A DNA stretch of 64,000 nt from Hymenobacter cavernae (GCF_014641455.1 NZ_BMHT01000001.1:682001-746000), one strand, 5' to 3'. Shown: positions 44,015-54,115, numbered from the stretch's first letter. Numbers and translations are program-made. The notes: generated by a model not told the origin, from the sequence alone.

Positions 44015-45004
44015 CTAGTTCGGTTGCAGGCCCGCGCAGCACCATTCAATTGTTTCGGCCAGTGGCCGGAAAGCTAGGTTGGTCGCGGCTTGTACTTTTT
44101 GGGTGTCGTAAATGGTAGCCCGGCGGCCGGCACGGGCCGTGTCTTTGGTGATGAGCGGCCGGACATTTGTCAGCACAGACCGTACGTGCTCGAAGCGCCA
44201 GATCAACTCCGCCGCCCACTCGGGCACGGCCACTGTGGGCGGCTTCTTATGAAAGCAGGCCGCCGCCTGACCTAGGAACTCTTGCAGAGGTAAAGCGCCA
44301 GCGTTCAGAATGTAGCGCTGGCCACTAATGTTAGTTTGCAGCGTCAGGCGCAGCATGGCTTCCACGACGTCGCGCACGTCCACCAGGTTCAGGGTGTTGG
44401 GCGTGTAAAAAGCGTGTTCCTGGTACGCGTAGTGAAAAAGTCGGGTGCTGCTCCGCTCCCAATCGGCAGGTCCCAGAATCACCGACGGATTCACGATGAC
44501 GGCCGCTAACCCTTCCGAAACGCCCCGCCACACTTCCAGCTCGGCCAGGTATTTCGACGTAGCATAGGCCGGATGCTCGGCACCTAGGTCCCACTTGGCA
44601 TCCTCATTCAGGGTTATTGGTCCGGGCACCGCGGTTTCCGGCTCTCCGCTTGGTCGGCCCAGGGCCGCCACCGACGAAACATGGCAGAGCCGCAGGCCCG
44701 GCCGCTCCAGACAAGCATCGACCACGGCCATGGTGCCTTCCACGTTGGTTTGCTGTAGTGCCTGCTCATCCTGAGGCGCATACGAGACCAGGCCGGCGCA
44801 ATGAAAAACGTGCGTAACGCCTACCAGCGCCTGGCGCAGCAGCACCGTATCGCGCAGGTCACCTTCTATCCACTCCAGGTTTTCACTCGCTGGAATAGCC
44901 GGAACCCGTTGGCGGTACAGGCCCCGCACTTTGTGGCCCTGTGCGAGCAGCGCCGACAACAAGAAGCTTCCAAGTAGTCCGCTGCCGCCTGTAACAAAAA
45001 TCAT
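44015..45004 (-). CDS. NAD-dependent epimerase/dehydratase family protein
   Basis: 329 residues, extended SDR. Cofactor loop MIFVTGGSGLLGSFLL at the very N terminus, HVFHCAGLVSYAP, and catalytic YATSKYLAELEVWR. The pattern (HVSSVAALG, NPSVILGPADW) is closest to dihydroflavonol reductase/3-beta-HSD-like members rather than UDP-glucose epimerases. It lies near the polysaccharide export genes, but the spacing and family make a sugar role uncertain. Confidence 0.85.
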   Translation of the reverse strand: MIFVTGGSGLLGSFLLSALLAQGHKVRGLYRQRVPAIPASENLEWIEGDLRDTVLLRQALVGVTHVFHCAGLVSYAPQDEQALQQTNVEGTMAVVDACLERPGLRLCHVSSVAALGRPSGEPETAVPGPITLNEDAKWDLGAEHPAYATSKYLAELEVWRGVSEGLAAVIVNPSVILGPADWERSSTRLFHYAYQEHAFYTPNTLNLVDVRDVVEAMLRLTLQTNISGQRYILNAGALPLQEFLGQAAACFHKKPPTVAVPEWAAELIWRFEHVRSVLTNVRPLITKDTARAGRRATIYDTQKVQAATNLAFRPLAETIEWCCAGLQPN

Positions 45005-45116
45005 CGTTCGTACTTGATTGTATTCGTGCGTGGTTGCTGGTGCGCAGTACTTAGGCGCTCAACATAGGTAAGCAGGAATCAGCAATTCTTAGCTAGGTGC
45101 TAACAGGCAGCCGCTA

Positions 45117-45884
45117 CTACAACGAACTATTAAGCAGAGGCAGCGCCAACGCTTTGCGCAGATACTCAGCTGATAACACTTTTTCGCGCAGCGTGGCCGT
45201 ATGCTTAAGATTGTGTGCGTCAGTGCCCAGCAAATCCACCAGGCCAGCATCAATCAGCTTCTCCGCCACGCGCTTGGCGCCTCGCGAATAATAGCCGGCC
45301 AACGAGTTCAGGTTGACTTGCAGCAAGATGTCGTTGGCGCGCATCTTCTCCAGCGCCGGGAAGTTGTCGTAGAGAAACGTGTAGCGCTCCGGGTGCGCCA
45401 GCACCGGCTGGTAGCCCGCCGACTTCAGCTGAAAGATGATTTCCTGGAAGTTGAAGGGCTCATTAATGTAGGAAGTCTCAATTAGTACGTAGCGCTTGGC
45501 GCCGCCGAACGAGAGCAATTCCTCCCCATTTTCCAGCTTTTGCACAAACCATTCGTCCAAGTAGTACTCCGCCGCGCAAGCCAGCTCTATATCCGTGATA
45601 CCGGCGATAGCTACAGCTTCGCGCAGGCCCACCAGCGCCGCCTGAATAGCAGCCGGCGTGTTTTTATAAAAATCGCCCATTACGTGGGGCGTCATCACCA
45701 GCTTACGATACCCTAGCTCTTGCATAGCCCGCACCAGCTCCACCGATTGCTCCAAGGCTTCGGCGCCATCATCCAAGCCAGGCAGCAGGTGCGAATGCAT
45801 ATCTACCTCCAAGGCAGCCAGATCCGGCACGGGCGCTACAGATGCGAGCGACCGGCCAAAAATCCTTTGCAGGAATGACCCCAT
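45117..45884 (-). CDS. CpsB/YwqE-type PHP-domain tyrosine phosphatase
   Basis: 255 residues. Metal-binding motifs of the PHP family: DMHSHLLPGLDDGAEALEQ, KLVMTPHVMGDFYKN, YVLIETSYINEPFN, PVLAHPERYTFLYDN and LLGTDAHNLKHT near the end. These manganese-dependent phosphatases dephosphorylate bacterial tyrosine kinases that control capsule export. The gene is directly downstream of a Wzc-like kinase gene (54 bp), so kinase and phosphatase form a set. Confidence 0.9.
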   Translation of the reverse strand: MGSFLQRIFGRSLASVAPVPDLAALEVDMHSHLLPGLDDGAEALEQSVELVRAMQELGYRKLVMTPHVMGDFYKNTPAAIQAALVGLREAVAIAGITDIELACAAEYYLDEWFVQKLENGEELLSFGGAKRYVLIETSYINEPFNFQEIIFQLKSAGYQPVLAHPERYTFLYDNFPALEKMRANDILLQVNLNSLAGYYSRGAKRVAEKLIDAGLVDLLGTDAHNLKHTATLREKVLSAEYLRKALALPLLNSSL

Positions 45885-45938
45885 AAATCAAACAGAAAGC
45901 GGGTGGGTGGGAGTAAGAAGGGCGGAAATTCTAAGCAA

Positions 45939-48398
45939 CTACGAGAATTGCTTCTTCAAACGTTGCACTAATCCCTCGGCAGGCTTGACTTCGTCGTAAT
46001 AACCCTGCCCGTAGCCGTAGCCATAGCCGTAGCCATAACCGTAGCCATAAAGGCCACTCGCCTGAGCATCGTTGAGAATGGTAGAAAGCCGGGTGAAGTT
46101 GTTGGCCCGAATAAGCTTGTTGATATTCTTCAGGAAAGCCTTCTTCGAGTAGTTCGCCCGCACGATATAGATCGGAATATCGGCTTTGCGCATAATCAGA
46201 ATACCATCCGTGACTAAGCCCACCGGCGGTGTATCAATCAGGATAACGTCGTAATCCTGGTACAGCTCGGTCAGCATTTCATCGAAGCGCGCATTCAGAA
46301 TCAGCTCTGATGGGTTCGGGGGCGTTGGCCCGGCTGAGATGAAATCCAGCGAAGGAATGGTCGTGTGCTGAATACACTCCTGAATGGAATGCTTGTCGAT
46401 CAGAATGGTACTGACGCCTTTCACGTTTTCGGCGCCAAAAGCTAGGTTCACCTTGGGCTTGCGCATGTCCAGATCCAGAATAACGACTCGCTGACCGGAA
46501 AGCGCAATGATGCCACCTAGGTTTACCGTCACGAAGGTTTTCCCTTCGCCGGAAATCGTGGAAGTAATCGAAATCAGCCGCTTCTTCTTGGCCGAACTAA
46601 TAAAGTCCAGGTTGGTACGAATTGAGCGGATAGATTCCGAAATAGCCGATTTTGGGCTTCTATCTACGACGAGCTTCGAGACGCTCATCTTTTCTTTGTC
46701 GTAGGTCGGAATCACGCCCAGCACCGACGCCGTGGTAGACCGTTCCAGCTCACGCACGCTAGTGACAGTATTGTGCATGAAATACCGCACGGCTATCACT
46801 CCTAGTCCTAGCATAATACCAGCGGCCAAGCCAATGGCATAAACCATCATTCGGACAGGCGCTATAGGCGCACTAGGCCCGCTGGCGGGAGAAAGGATCT
46901 GGAAGTCGGCGGTGGCGCCTGCCTTGGCGATGCTGAACTCCATTTTCTTATCCAGCAGCATGAGGTAAGTCTTCTCATACAGGTTGTAAGGCCGCTGCAA
47001 CCGGGTTTGCTGGGTTGCTATTTCCGGCAACTGTTGCAACTGCGCGTTCAAGGCATCTCGCTCCCGGTTCATGTCGTTGAGCTGCTGCTGCAACAAGCGC
47101 CGACTCCGTTGAATCAAGCGTCGGGTGCTGTTCTTGGCTAACCTCAGATCGGCTTGTAGCTGCTGCACCGTGAAGGTTGTTGGCTGGTAGGAGCGCAGCA
47201 CGCGCCGCAAGTTCCACTGCAAGTCATTCAGCTTGGTCACCTGCTGCGCAATTTGCTCGTCACCTAAGCGGTTCAGCCCCGGAATGCTTTCCGCGATGCT
47301 CGCTTCCTCGTTGCTGGTTATCTGATCCTGCTCGATGAGAGCGGCAATCTCATCTAACAGATCTGCCTGCTGCTCCAGCTGTAAGCGCGCCTTTTCTTGC
47401 TCCACCAGCTTACTTGTAATAGCAGACATGTCGGAACGAACGTCGTAGGTCTTGTTCTGACGGGAGAAACGCTTCAGGTTTTCCTCCGCGCCCTGCAAGC
47501 TGTCTTTGTTCTCGATGAGCTGCGTATCCAAGAACCTGAGCTGCCGTTGCGTAGCCTCCTGCTTCTGCGCTAGCTTTTCCCGCAGATACACCGTATCTAC
47601 TTTATTCACAATAGCTTGAGCCTTTACAGGATTGAAGTCAGTAAAAGAAATCTGAATGGTATTCGCATCCGGATTCACGATCTGCACGTTCAACCCTTTG
47701 TTCAGGTAGTTGCCTATCGTGCCCCCATCGTTGATGAGAAAGTAATATTTCTTACCCGGCACATTCTGGCTCATCCAGGGGGTTGCGGTCAGCTGCAGCT
47801 CCAGCGCCGGCGTTGTTATAGGCTGCCCAAGGCGATACTCGCCGCTTACCTCCTGACCCTGATGGTTGTAAGACAGCCGAAACTGCTGCGCGTTCAAGAA
47901 AACAACATCGAACCTCGTGTTATAGAGGCTGCCTTCCTTCACTTTATACGTCACCTTGAAGGGTGAAATGCCATAAAGTTCGCTTTCTAATACAGTGCCT
48001 TCAACGTAATAATTTACATCCAGTGCCAGCGAATCTACCAGGTGCGCATAGATGATATTAGACTTAATCAACTCTACCTCGCCGGAAAGCTTGCTGGAGC
48101 TGGGACGAACATCACCACTCCCGATTGCACCACCTAGACCTAGGGCGCCAGCCTCCGTTTTCTCATCTATCTTCAGGAGCGAAGACGATTGATACACGGG
48201 TTTGGTATAGCGCAGGTACAGCCACGAACCAGCCAGCCCCAGGGCAATCAGCAGCAGAACCCAAACCAAGCTACGGCGTGCTACCAACAACAGCGTGACC
48301 AGATCCAGTCCGGCCCCACCGTCGTCTTCCACCTCTGCTTCGCTGCCACCCGCACCGCGAATAAGCTCCTCAAGCTCGGTGTTTTCGTTTGCTGCCAT
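45939..48398 (-). CDS. Wzc-like chain-length determinant / tyrosine autokinase
   Basis: 819 residues. Wzz domain with a first membrane helix about 34-55 (LVWVLLLIALGLAGSWLYL), a long coiled-coil periplasmic part (about 260-500), a second helix (VRMMVYAIGLAAGIMLGLG), and a cytosolic BY-kinase domain: Walker A STISGEGKTFVTVNLG, Walker A' VVILDLDMRKPKVNLAF, Walker B DYDVILIDTPPVG. The tail is Tyr-rich, seven consecutive Tyr-Gly pairs then QGYYDEV, the autophosphorylation cluster. It regulates polymer length and export with the Wza-like protein upstream. Confidence 0.94.
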   Translation of the reverse strand: MAANENTELEELIRGAGGSEAEVEDDGGAGLDLVTLLLVARRSLVWVLLLIALGLAGSWLYLRYTKPVYQSSSLLKIDEKTEAGALGLGGAIGSGDVRPSSSKLSGEVELIKSNIIYAHLVDSLALDVNYYVEGTVLESELYGISPFKVTYKVKEGSLYNTRFDVVFLNAQQFRLSYNHQGQEVSGEYRLGQPITTPALELQLTATPWMSQNVPGKKYYFLINDGGTIGNYLNKGLNVQIVNPDANTIQISFTDFNPVKAQAIVNKVDTVYLREKLAQKQEATQRQLRFLDTQLIENKDSLQGAEENLKRFSRQNKTYDVRSDMSAITSKLVEQEKARLQLEQQADLLDEIAALIEQDQITSNEEASIAESIPGLNRLGDEQIAQQVTKLNDLQWNLRRVLRSYQPTTFTVQQLQADLRLAKNSTRRLIQRSRRLLQQQLNDMNRERDALNAQLQQLPEIATQQTRLQRPYNLYEKTYLMLLDKKMEFSIAKAGATADFQILSPASGPSAPIAPVRMMVYAIGLAAGIMLGLGVIAVRYFMHNTVTSVRELERSTTASVLGVIPTYDKEKMSVSKLVVDRSPKSAISESIRSIRTNLDFISSAKKKRLISITSTISGEGKTFVTVNLGGIIALSGQRVVILDLDMRKPKVNLAFGAENVKGVSTILIDKHSIQECIQHTTIPSLDFISAGPTPPNPSELILNARFDEMLTELYQDYDVILIDTPPVGLVTDGILIMRKADIPIYIVRANYSKKAFLKNINKLIRANNFTRLSTILNDAQASGLYGYGYGYGYGYGYGQGYYDEVKPAEGLVQRLKKQFS
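46009..46050 (-). repeat. Hexanucleotide repeat coding the Tyr-Gly tail of the kinase
   Basis: Alternating TAC/TAT-GGC/GGT codons (GTAGCC / ATAGCC on the plus strand) repeated about seven times. Length variation here would add or remove whole Tyr-Gly units without shifting the frame. Confidence 0.85.
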
Positions 48399-48526
48399 CT
48401 ATTTTTGAAGTCAACGATTTAAGTAATGTATCAATCGTGGTAAGGTTAAAAAAGCTCCTCACCTACCTGCCAGCTCAAGTACTCTAAACCTTAACGGCAA
48501 AGAACTAGTTGCTGAGGCTCCGTATT

Positions 48527-49417
48527 TTAGCGAATCAGAGTCAGATAAATAATAGTAGTAGTTACGCCCGCCAGGCTACTTACCAAACCTAGGATAGGAC
48601 TAACATCATTAAGCGCTTCGAAAAAAGGACGGCGAATGGGCTCGATGTAGACAATGTCATTGGGCTCCACTTGCAGGCTGGCCCGCTGCATTCCTTCGAT
48701 AGTTGTTAGATCAATTATCTGTACCTGCGGGTTTTTCAAGTCACCCCGGATCAGGCGAATGTTGTTGGCTTTGCCGCCACTTCTGGCGGAGCTTCCGGCT
48801 CCGCCATCGATGCCTCCGGCCAGTGCTAATACTTCCAGCAGGTTCACATTGTCATTCTCCAGCGGAACCACTCTACCGCCGGGAGTACCCAGCACGATAA
48901 CGCGGTTGTTAGTGACGCGGGTATCAACAAACGACCCTTTATAGAATTCATTGTACCGCACCTGAAGCAGGCTATCCGCTTCGAGCAGGGTTAATCCGCT
49001 CACCTTCACCCGGTCAACCAGCGGCAGCCGCACATAACCATCTACCTGCACCAAGAATTCCGAGCCCGTGGAAGCTGCGCCACCCGTGGCGCCGGTTCTG
49101 GTCGTTGTTCGGCTGCCGCTCGCACCCAGGCCGCCGGGCGAACCAAATTGCAGCTCCCCGTTCGGATCCAGAATCCGCTCCCCATTGTTGGTAAAAACGC
49201 GGATTTGCAGGTAGTCATTCGGTTGAATGAGGTAGTTGCGTTCGGCCCGATTCACGACGGCGCGCAGCCGAGTGGTATCAATGCCCTCTCCACCAGTGGT
49301 GCGGAAGAGGATATTCTGACGATAGTAGATAGACTTAGCGCAGGAAGAAGCCAAAAACGCGAACGGGACGCACAGGAGCCAAAGGCGCAGAAGGCGGCAA
49401 AAGACGGATTGTTGCAT
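48527..49417 (-). CDS. Polysaccharide export outer-membrane protein (Wza-like)
   Basis: 296 residues. Lipoprotein signal CVPFAFLASSCAKS. Polysaccharide-export domain (NYLIQPNDYLQIRVFTNNG, YVRLPLVDRVKVSGLTLLE), one SLBB segment (NRVIVLGTPGGRVVPLEND, LLEVLALAGGIDGGAGSSA, EPNDIVYIEPI), and a C-terminal hydrophobic helix (ILGLVSSLAGVTTTIIYLTL), the common Bacteroidota form that ends in a membrane helix. It would form the outer-membrane exit for the polymer handled by the kinase gene 128 bp downstream. Confidence 0.93.
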   Translation of the reverse strand: MQQSVFCRLLRLWLLCVPFAFLASSCAKSIYYRQNILFRTTGGEGIDTTRLRAVVNRAERNYLIQPNDYLQIRVFTNNGERILDPNGELQFGSPGGLGASGSRTTTRTGATGGAASTGSEFLVQVDGYVRLPLVDRVKVSGLTLLEADSLLQVRYNEFYKGSFVDTRVTNNRVIVLGTPGGRVVPLENDNVNLLEVLALAGGIDGGAGSSARSGGKANNIRLIRGDLKNPQVQIIDLTTIEGMQRASLQVEPNDIVYIEPIRRPFFEALNDVSPILGLVSSLAGVTTTIIYLTLIR

Positions 49418-49655
49418 GCAGGCCGGCCAAGCCGGATTTATAGTCGAAGGCCCAGGAAAAAACCAGTCGTAACCCTCAATTTTTCCTGAAAAACCTTCAA
49501 AGTAACCGAATCGGCACGCCCTTTCAAAATACGTGCCTCACATCCTGCTGCTTAACGCGCTGGCTTCCCGACGGCCAAAGTGGTATCTTCACCGCTCCAG
49601 TACGGCACCCACCCACTTCCCGCCGTACTGTCCACCCAAACCAGTTCTCTTTATT

Positions 49656-50798
49656 ATGGAATCAGTAGCCACTGAAAACCAAACCATGATTGCCCACATG
49701 GTGCGCGACTTTGCCGCCACACATATCAAACCGGATATGATGCGCTGGGATAACAGTCAGGAATTTCCCGTTCACATCTTCAAGCAACTCGGCGAGCTAG
49801 GTCTGATGGGCGTGCTCGTGCCGCAGGAATACGGCGGCTCCGGCTTCGGCTACGCGGAATACGTGACGGCCATTGCCGAGCTGTCCAAGGTTGATGGCAG
49901 CATTGGCCTGTCGATGGCCGCCCATAACTCGCTTTGCACGGGCCACATCCTACAGTTTGGCTCCGAGGAGCAGAAGCACAAGTGGCTGCCCAAGCTAGCC
50001 TCGGCCGAATGGATCGGCGCTTGGGGCCTCACTGAGCCCAACACCGGCTCGGATGCTGGCAACATGCGCACAGTAGCCGTGGAAGATGGCGATTATTACG
50101 TGCTCAATGGCGCCAAGAACTTTATTACCCACGGCAAAAGCAGCGACATCGCCGTCGTTATTGCCCGCACCGGCGCAGTAGGCGACTCGCACGGCATGAC
50201 AGCTTTCGTGATTGAAAAGCCAACCGAAGGCTTTACCCACGGCCTGAAATCCGACAAGCTAGGTATGCGTGCTTCCGAAACCACCGAGCTGATTTTCACC
50301 GATTGCCGCGTGCCGAAAGAGAACATCCTAGGTAAGGTCGGCGATGGTTTCATTCAGTCGATGAAGGTGCTGGATGGCGGCCGGATTTCTATCGCAGCGC
50401 TTTCGCTGGGCATTGCACAGGGCGCCCTGGAAGCTGCTACGCAGTACTCAAAGGAGCGGCACCAGTTCAACCAGCCAATTTCGAACTTCCAAGGAATTTC
50501 GTTTAAGCTAGCCGATATGGCAACGGAGATAGAAGCGGCGTCGCTGCTCACCTACCGCGCCGCTACGCTAAAGGACCTAGGTCAGAACGTAACGCAGGAA
50601 TCGGCCATGGCGAAGCTTTATGCTTCGGAAGTGGCGGTGCGTGCGGCCAACGAAGCCGTGCAGATCTTCGGCGGCTATGGCTACACCAAAGATTATCCGG
50701 TGGAGAAATTCTACCGCGACGCCAAACTTTGCACGATTGGCGAGGGCACTTCCGAAATTCAGAAGCTGGTCATTGCCCGTACGCTCCTGAAAGGCTGA
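49656..50798 (+). CDS. Acyl-CoA dehydrogenase
   Basis: Start chosen at [20 protein letters not shown] (380 residues, the family size); an upstream ATG is in frame but adds a tail without homology. FAD and substrate motifs: [73 protein letters not shown] and the end segment [18 protein letters not shown]. The catalytic Glu lies in the [10 protein letters not shown] region. It oxidises short- or medium-chain acyl-CoA. Four of its six Leu-Gly pairs are encoded CTA-GGT. Confidence 0.95.
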   Translation: MESVATENQTMIAHMVRDFAATHIKPDMMRWDNSQEFPVHIFKQLGELGLMGVLVPQEYGGSGFGYAEYVTAIAELSKVDGSIGLSMAAHNSLCTGHILQFGSEEQKHKWLPKLASAEWIGAWGLTEPNTGSDAGNMRTVAVEDGDYYVLNGAKNFITHGKSSDIAVVIARTGAVGDSHGMTAFVIEKPTEGFTHGLKSDKLGMRASETTELIFTDCRVPKENILGKVGDGFIQSMKVLDGGRISIAALSLGIAQGALEAATQYSKERHQFNQPISNFQGISFKLADMATEIEAASLLTYRAATLKDLGQNVTQESAMAKLYASEVAVRAANEAVQIFGGYGYTKDYPVEKFYRDAKLCTIGEGTSEIQKLVIARTLLKG

Positions 50799-50866
50799 TT
50801 TATACGGTTTGGAAAGTCTAAACTCACCTTACAACCGGTGCGTAGAAGGAATCATAAGCAACTCGT

Positions 50867-50898
50867 TTTGAAATCATAAAAAACTGTGCTTACCTTTG
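50867..50898 (+). promoter_or_regulatory. rpsU promoter
   Basis: TTTG at 50867-50870, 20 nt, TACCTTTG at 50891-50898, matching the Bacteroidota consensus; about 30 nt before the rpsU start at 50936, leaving a short leader. Confidence 0.8.
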
Positions 50899-50935
50899 CC
50901 ACCCTTTACAGCGAATTTTCAACTCCATTGAACAT

Positions 50936-51130
50936 ATGATCATCGTCCAGATTAAGGATAACGAGTCGGTAGACCGGGCTCTGAAGCGTTTTAAGAAAAA
51001 GTTTGAGCGCACGGGCGTGCTGAAAGAGCTGCGTCGTCGCACGTTCTTCCAGAAGCCTTCTGTTACCAAGCGTAAGCAGAAAGAGAAGGCCGTGTACAAG
51101 CAGACCATGTACGCTACCGACAACCAATAG
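50936..51130 (+). CDS. rpsU: 30S ribosomal protein S21
   Basis: 64 residues, highly basic, starting [20 protein letters not shown] and containing [19 protein letters not shown], the S21 core. It binds the 30S subunit near the mRNA exit. It heads the rpsU - tyrosine recombinase - hpf order that is conserved in Bacteroidota. A terminator follows it directly, so recombinase and hpf are largely separate or read through. Confidence 0.96.
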   Translation: MIIVQIKDNESVDRALKRFKKKFERTGVLKELRRRTFFQKPSVTKRKQKEKAVYKQTMYATDNQ

Positions 51131-51157
51131 ACTGACGGTTCGCTGAAATCTTCGATA

Positions 51158-51196
51158 ACCGGCTGATTTGCTTACAAAAGCGAATCAGCCGGTTTT
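51158..51196 (+). terminator. Intrinsic terminator after rpsU
   Basis: AACCGGCTGATT pairs with AATCAGCCGGTT, followed by TTTTCG. Confidence 0.9.
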
Positions 51197-51268
51197 TTCG
51201 CGTCCGTACATCTCAGTTTAAATCCATACCTTAACCGCCCGGCCTACCTAGGCTCAGGCGTTCAGCGT

Positions 51269-52156
51269 ATGGATTTATTTTTTGATTACCTCCGGTTTGA
51301 GCGGCGCTTTAGTCCGCACACGGTTCTCTCCTACCAAACCGATCTGCGGCAGTTCGCGGCTTTCCTGCTGAAGACTTACGAGCTGGCGGATACCACCCAG
51401 GCCGACCACATGCTCATCCGCTCCTGGATTGTGGAGTTGATGCAGCAGCAGCACGATCCGCGCACGGTGAACCGCAAGATTGCCTGCCTGCGCTCCTACT
51501 ACAAATACCTGCTGCGCACCAACGTGATTACGCGCAACCCTATGCTGCGCATCTCGGCCCCGAAGATGGCCAAGAAGCTGCCTGATTTCGTGCCCGAAGA
51601 TTCGCTTAATAACCTGCTCAACTCCTTCGAGTTTCCGGATACGTTCATCGGGCGGCGCGACCAGCTGGTGCTGGAGCTGCTCTACGGCACCGGAATCCGG
51701 CTTTCGGAGCTTATCGGCATCCGGCACGACGACGTGAGCCTGGCCTCTCGCACGGTGCGCGTGACCGGCAAAGGCAACAAGCAGCGCGTGGTGCCGCTGA
51801 ACCCCACGTTAGCTTCCGTAATAGAGCGCTACCTGGCCCAGAAACAAACAGAATTTGGCACTACCGACAACGCCCGCGGCGCCTTACTCGTTACGGAGAA
51901 GCTAGAGCCCCTCTACGAAAAGCTTGTCTACCGGACCGTGAAGCAGTACCTAGGTCAGATTACAACCGCCTCTTCGCAGCAGCATCCACACGTGCTGCGA
52001 CACTCGTTTGCCACGCATCTGCTGGGCAAAGGTGCTGATCTGAACGCCATTAAGGAGCTGTTGGGTCACGCGAACTTGGCAGCGACTCAGGTGTACACGC
52101 ACTTGTCCATCGACAAGCTAAAAGCCGTATTTGAAAAGGCCCACCCAAAGGCCTGA
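51269..52156 (+). CDS. xerC: Tyrosine recombinase, XerC type
   Basis: 295 residues. N-terminal SAM-like core-binding domain (FLDYLRFERRF-like FDYLRFERRFSPHTVLSYQ), C-terminal catalytic domain with Arg in LYGTGIRLSELIGI, Lys in VTGKGNKQRVVPL, HxxR in HVLRHSFATHLL, and His/Tyr in ELLGHANLAATQVYTHLS. All five catalytic residues are present. Being next to rpsU and hpf in a core setting, it is the chromosome dimer-resolution enzyme or a close paralogue, not an integron-type mobile integrase. Start ATG 51269. Confidence 0.93.
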   Translation: MDLFFDYLRFERRFSPHTVLSYQTDLRQFAAFLLKTYELADTTQADHMLIRSWIVELMQQQHDPRTVNRKIACLRSYYKYLLRTNVITRNPMLRISAPKMAKKLPDFVPEDSLNNLLNSFEFPDTFIGRRDQLVLELLYGTGIRLSELIGIRHDDVSLASRTVRVTGKGNKQRVVPLNPTLASVIERYLAQKQTEFGTTDNARGALLVTEKLEPLYEKLVYRTVKQYLGQITTASSQQHPHVLRHSFATHLLGKGADLNAIKELLGHANLAATQVYTHLSIDKLKAVFEKAHPKA

Positions 52157-52189
52157 TTGTTTATTCTTTTACCTAAACTTTTACAACTG

Positions 52190-52489
52190 ATGAAAGTACA
52201 GATGCACTCGGTGCACTTCGACGCCGACCAGAAATTGCTAGACTTCATCCAGAAGCGCCTCGATAAACTCGAAACCTTCTACGACCGTGTCATTGAAGGC
52301 GAAGTTATTCTGAAGCTTAACAATAAAGATGGTATCAGTAACAAAACGGTAGAGGTAAAGGTGTTTGTACCCGGCTCTACCCTCTTTTGCCAGGAAGATG
52401 CCCCTACTTTCGAAACCGCCACAGACGCTGCTTATGACTGCCTGCGGCGGCAAATTGTGAAGTATAAAGAGAAACAAGTAGCTCATTAA
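52190..52489 (+). CDS. hpf: Ribosome hibernation-promoting factor, short form
   Basis: Start chosen at MKVQMHSVHFDADQKLLDF (99 residues), 33 nt after the recombinase stop; an upstream in-frame start is unlikely. HPF/RaiA fold: KLLDFIQKRLDKLETFYDR, then basic strand EVILKLNNKDGISNKTVEV and the C-terminal TDAAYDCLRRQIVKYKEK. The short length matches YfiA/HPF-short, which dims translation in stationary phase, rather than the long dimerising form. Confidence 0.93.
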   Translation: MKVQMHSVHFDADQKLLDFIQKRLDKLETFYDRVIEGEVILKLNNKDGISNKTVEVKVFVPGSTLFCQEDAPTFETATDAAYDCLRRQIVKYKEKQVAH

Positions 52490-52549
52490 CTGGCAGAACC
52501 TAGGTCTGAGAGCTTGGAATTTAGAGCCTCGATCATCCTTATTTCAGTT

Positions 52550-52595
52550 AAAACAAAAGCGCCCTTCCTGAAGCAGGAAGGACGCTTTTGTTTTA
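52550..52595. terminator. Bidirectional terminator between hpf and metK
   Basis: AAAACAAAAGCGCCCTTCCT and AGGAAGGACGCTTTTGTTTT pair (one mismatch) and the symmetric ends serve both converging genes. CCTAGG motif copies flank it on both sides (near 52499 and 52598). Confidence 0.9.
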
Positions 52596-52617
52596 GAACC
52601 TAGGTAAGCAGCAGGAC

Positions 52618-53880
52618 TTACAAATTGAAAGCTGCTTTAATCGTATCGACGTAGTCGAGCTTTTCCCACGTGAAGGTTTCAAAGGTTTTCACTTCGCCGC
52701 TGGGAAGCTTCACTTCTTTCTTGCCGGGCTGGTGGCCCATGTGTCCGTAAGTGGCCGTTTCGCCGAAGATGGGGTTTTGCAAACCTAGGCGCTGCACAAT
52801 GGCGTAAGGCCGCAGGTCGAACAGGGCTTGCACTTTTTCTGAGATCTGCCCGTCGGTGAGCAGGTTGCCGTCGGCATCCTTGGCTTTGGTGGTGCCGTAG
52901 GTGGTCACGTACAAGCCGACGGGTTGGGCCACGCCGATAGCATAGGCAACCTGCACCAGCACTTGGTCGGCAACACCGGCAGCTACTAAGTTCTTGGCAA
53001 TGTGGCGGGTGGCATACGCCGCCGAACGGTCTACTTTCGAGGAGTCTTTGCCCGAGAAAGCACCGCCGCCATGGGCGCCTTTGCCGCCGTAGGTATCCAC
53101 GATGATCTTGCGGCCGGTCAGGCCCGAGTCGCCGTGCGGACCACCGATGACGAACTTGCCGGTCGGGTTGATGTGGTAGGTAATATCGTCGGTAAAGAGT
53201 TGCTGCACGCTGGGGCTCAGCTTGGCCATCACTCGTGGCACTAGCACCGACTTGATATCGTCGGAAATCTGCTCCAGCATCACCTGCTCCGAATCGTCAA
53301 ACTCATCGTGCTGGGTACTGACCACGATGGTATCAATGGCTTCGGGCACGTTGTCGTCGGAGTAGCGAATCGTGACTTGCGCTTTCGCATCGGGGCGCAG
53401 GTAAGTCATCACTTGGCCCTCCTTGCGGATGGCTGACAACTCGCGCAGCAGGCGGTGCGACAGATCCAACGCCAGGGGCATGTAGTTGTCGGTTTCGCGC
53501 GTGGCGTAGCCGAACATCATGCCCTGGTCGCCGGCGCCTTGCTCTTCCGGGCTCTGGCGCTCTACGCCCTGGTTGATATCGGGCGACTGCTCGTGCAGGG
53601 CCGACAGAATGCCGCAGGATTCAGCTTCGAACTTGTACTCGGCTTTGGTATAACCGATTCGGCGGATAACGGCGCGCGTAATTCCCTGTACATCAACGTA
53701 GGCGGTTGATTTAACTTCGCCGGCCACCACGACGAGGCCCGTCGTGACCAAGGTTTCACAAGCTACTTTCGCTTGTGGATCTTGCCGCAGAAAGTCATCA
53801 AGGATAGCGTCAGAAATCTGGTCGGCTACTTTATCTGGGTGTCCTTCCGAAACGGACTCAGAAGTAAATAGGTAAGGCAT
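52618..53880 (-). CDS. metK: S-adenosylmethionine synthetase
   Basis: 420 residues from [20 protein letters not shown]; the frame continues 14 codons further up but the inner Met matches the family start. ATP/Met sites: [18 protein letters not shown] at the start, [36 protein letters not shown] and [20 protein letters not shown]. It makes SAM from methionine and ATP. A -7 element is visible upstream but no classical SAM riboswitch could be recognised by eye. A Leu-Gly is encoded CTA-GGT near 52785. Confidence 0.97.
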   Translation of the reverse strand: MPYLFTSESVSEGHPDKVADQISDAILDDFLRQDPQAKVACETLVTTGLVVVAGEVKSTAYVDVQGITRAVIRRIGYTKAEYKFEAESCGILSALHEQSPDINQGVERQSPEEQGAGDQGMMFGYATRETDNYMPLALDLSHRLLRELSAIRKEGQVMTYLRPDAKAQVTIRYSDDNVPEAIDTIVVSTQHDEFDDSEQVMLEQISDDIKSVLVPRVMAKLSPSVQQLFTDDITYHINPTGKFVIGGPHGDSGLTGRKIIVDTYGGKGAHGGGAFSGKDSSKVDRSAAYATRHIAKNLVAAGVADQVLVQVAYAIGVAQPVGLYVTTYGTTKAKDADGNLLTDGQISEKVQALFDLRPYAIVQRLGLQNPIFGETATYGHMGHQPGKKEVKLPSGEVKTFETFTWEKLDYVDTIKAAFNL

Positions 53881-53938
53881 TCGGTTCGTCGTCGATGAAA
53901 TGATGGCCTGCTTATGCAGCACAATGCGGGGCGGAGCG

Positions 53939-53946
53939 CAAAGCTA
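53939..53946 (-). promoter_or_regulatory. Possible -7 element of metK
   Basis: Minus strand reads TAGCTTTG, matching TAnnTTTG, about 60 nt before the metK start; the nearest TTTG lies 24 nt upstream of it, longer than the usual 19-21. The 53881-54115 interval contains nothing else I can support. Confidence 0.4.
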
Positions 53947-54115
53947 CGGTTTTCGCTTGGGAATTGGCGGCAAATCCCCTGGGTAGTTGCATGTATACTG
54001 ATAATCTATCTGCTACTACCGGGCTTCTTGGCAGCAGCCATATGGCTTGGCGAATCTCATACTCAGATAGCAGAACTCTGTTGATTTATATAGATTTACA
54101 TAAAACTATACTTGT

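Noticed and set aside
51269..52156. Mobile-element integrase
   Set aside because: It lies in the conserved rpsU - recombinase - hpf setting without attachment-site repeats or cargo, so it is a housekeeping Xer enzyme.
52490..54115. SAM riboswitch before metK
   Set aside because: I could not find a conserved SAM-riboswitch core in the 235-bp upstream region; only a -7 element is visible.
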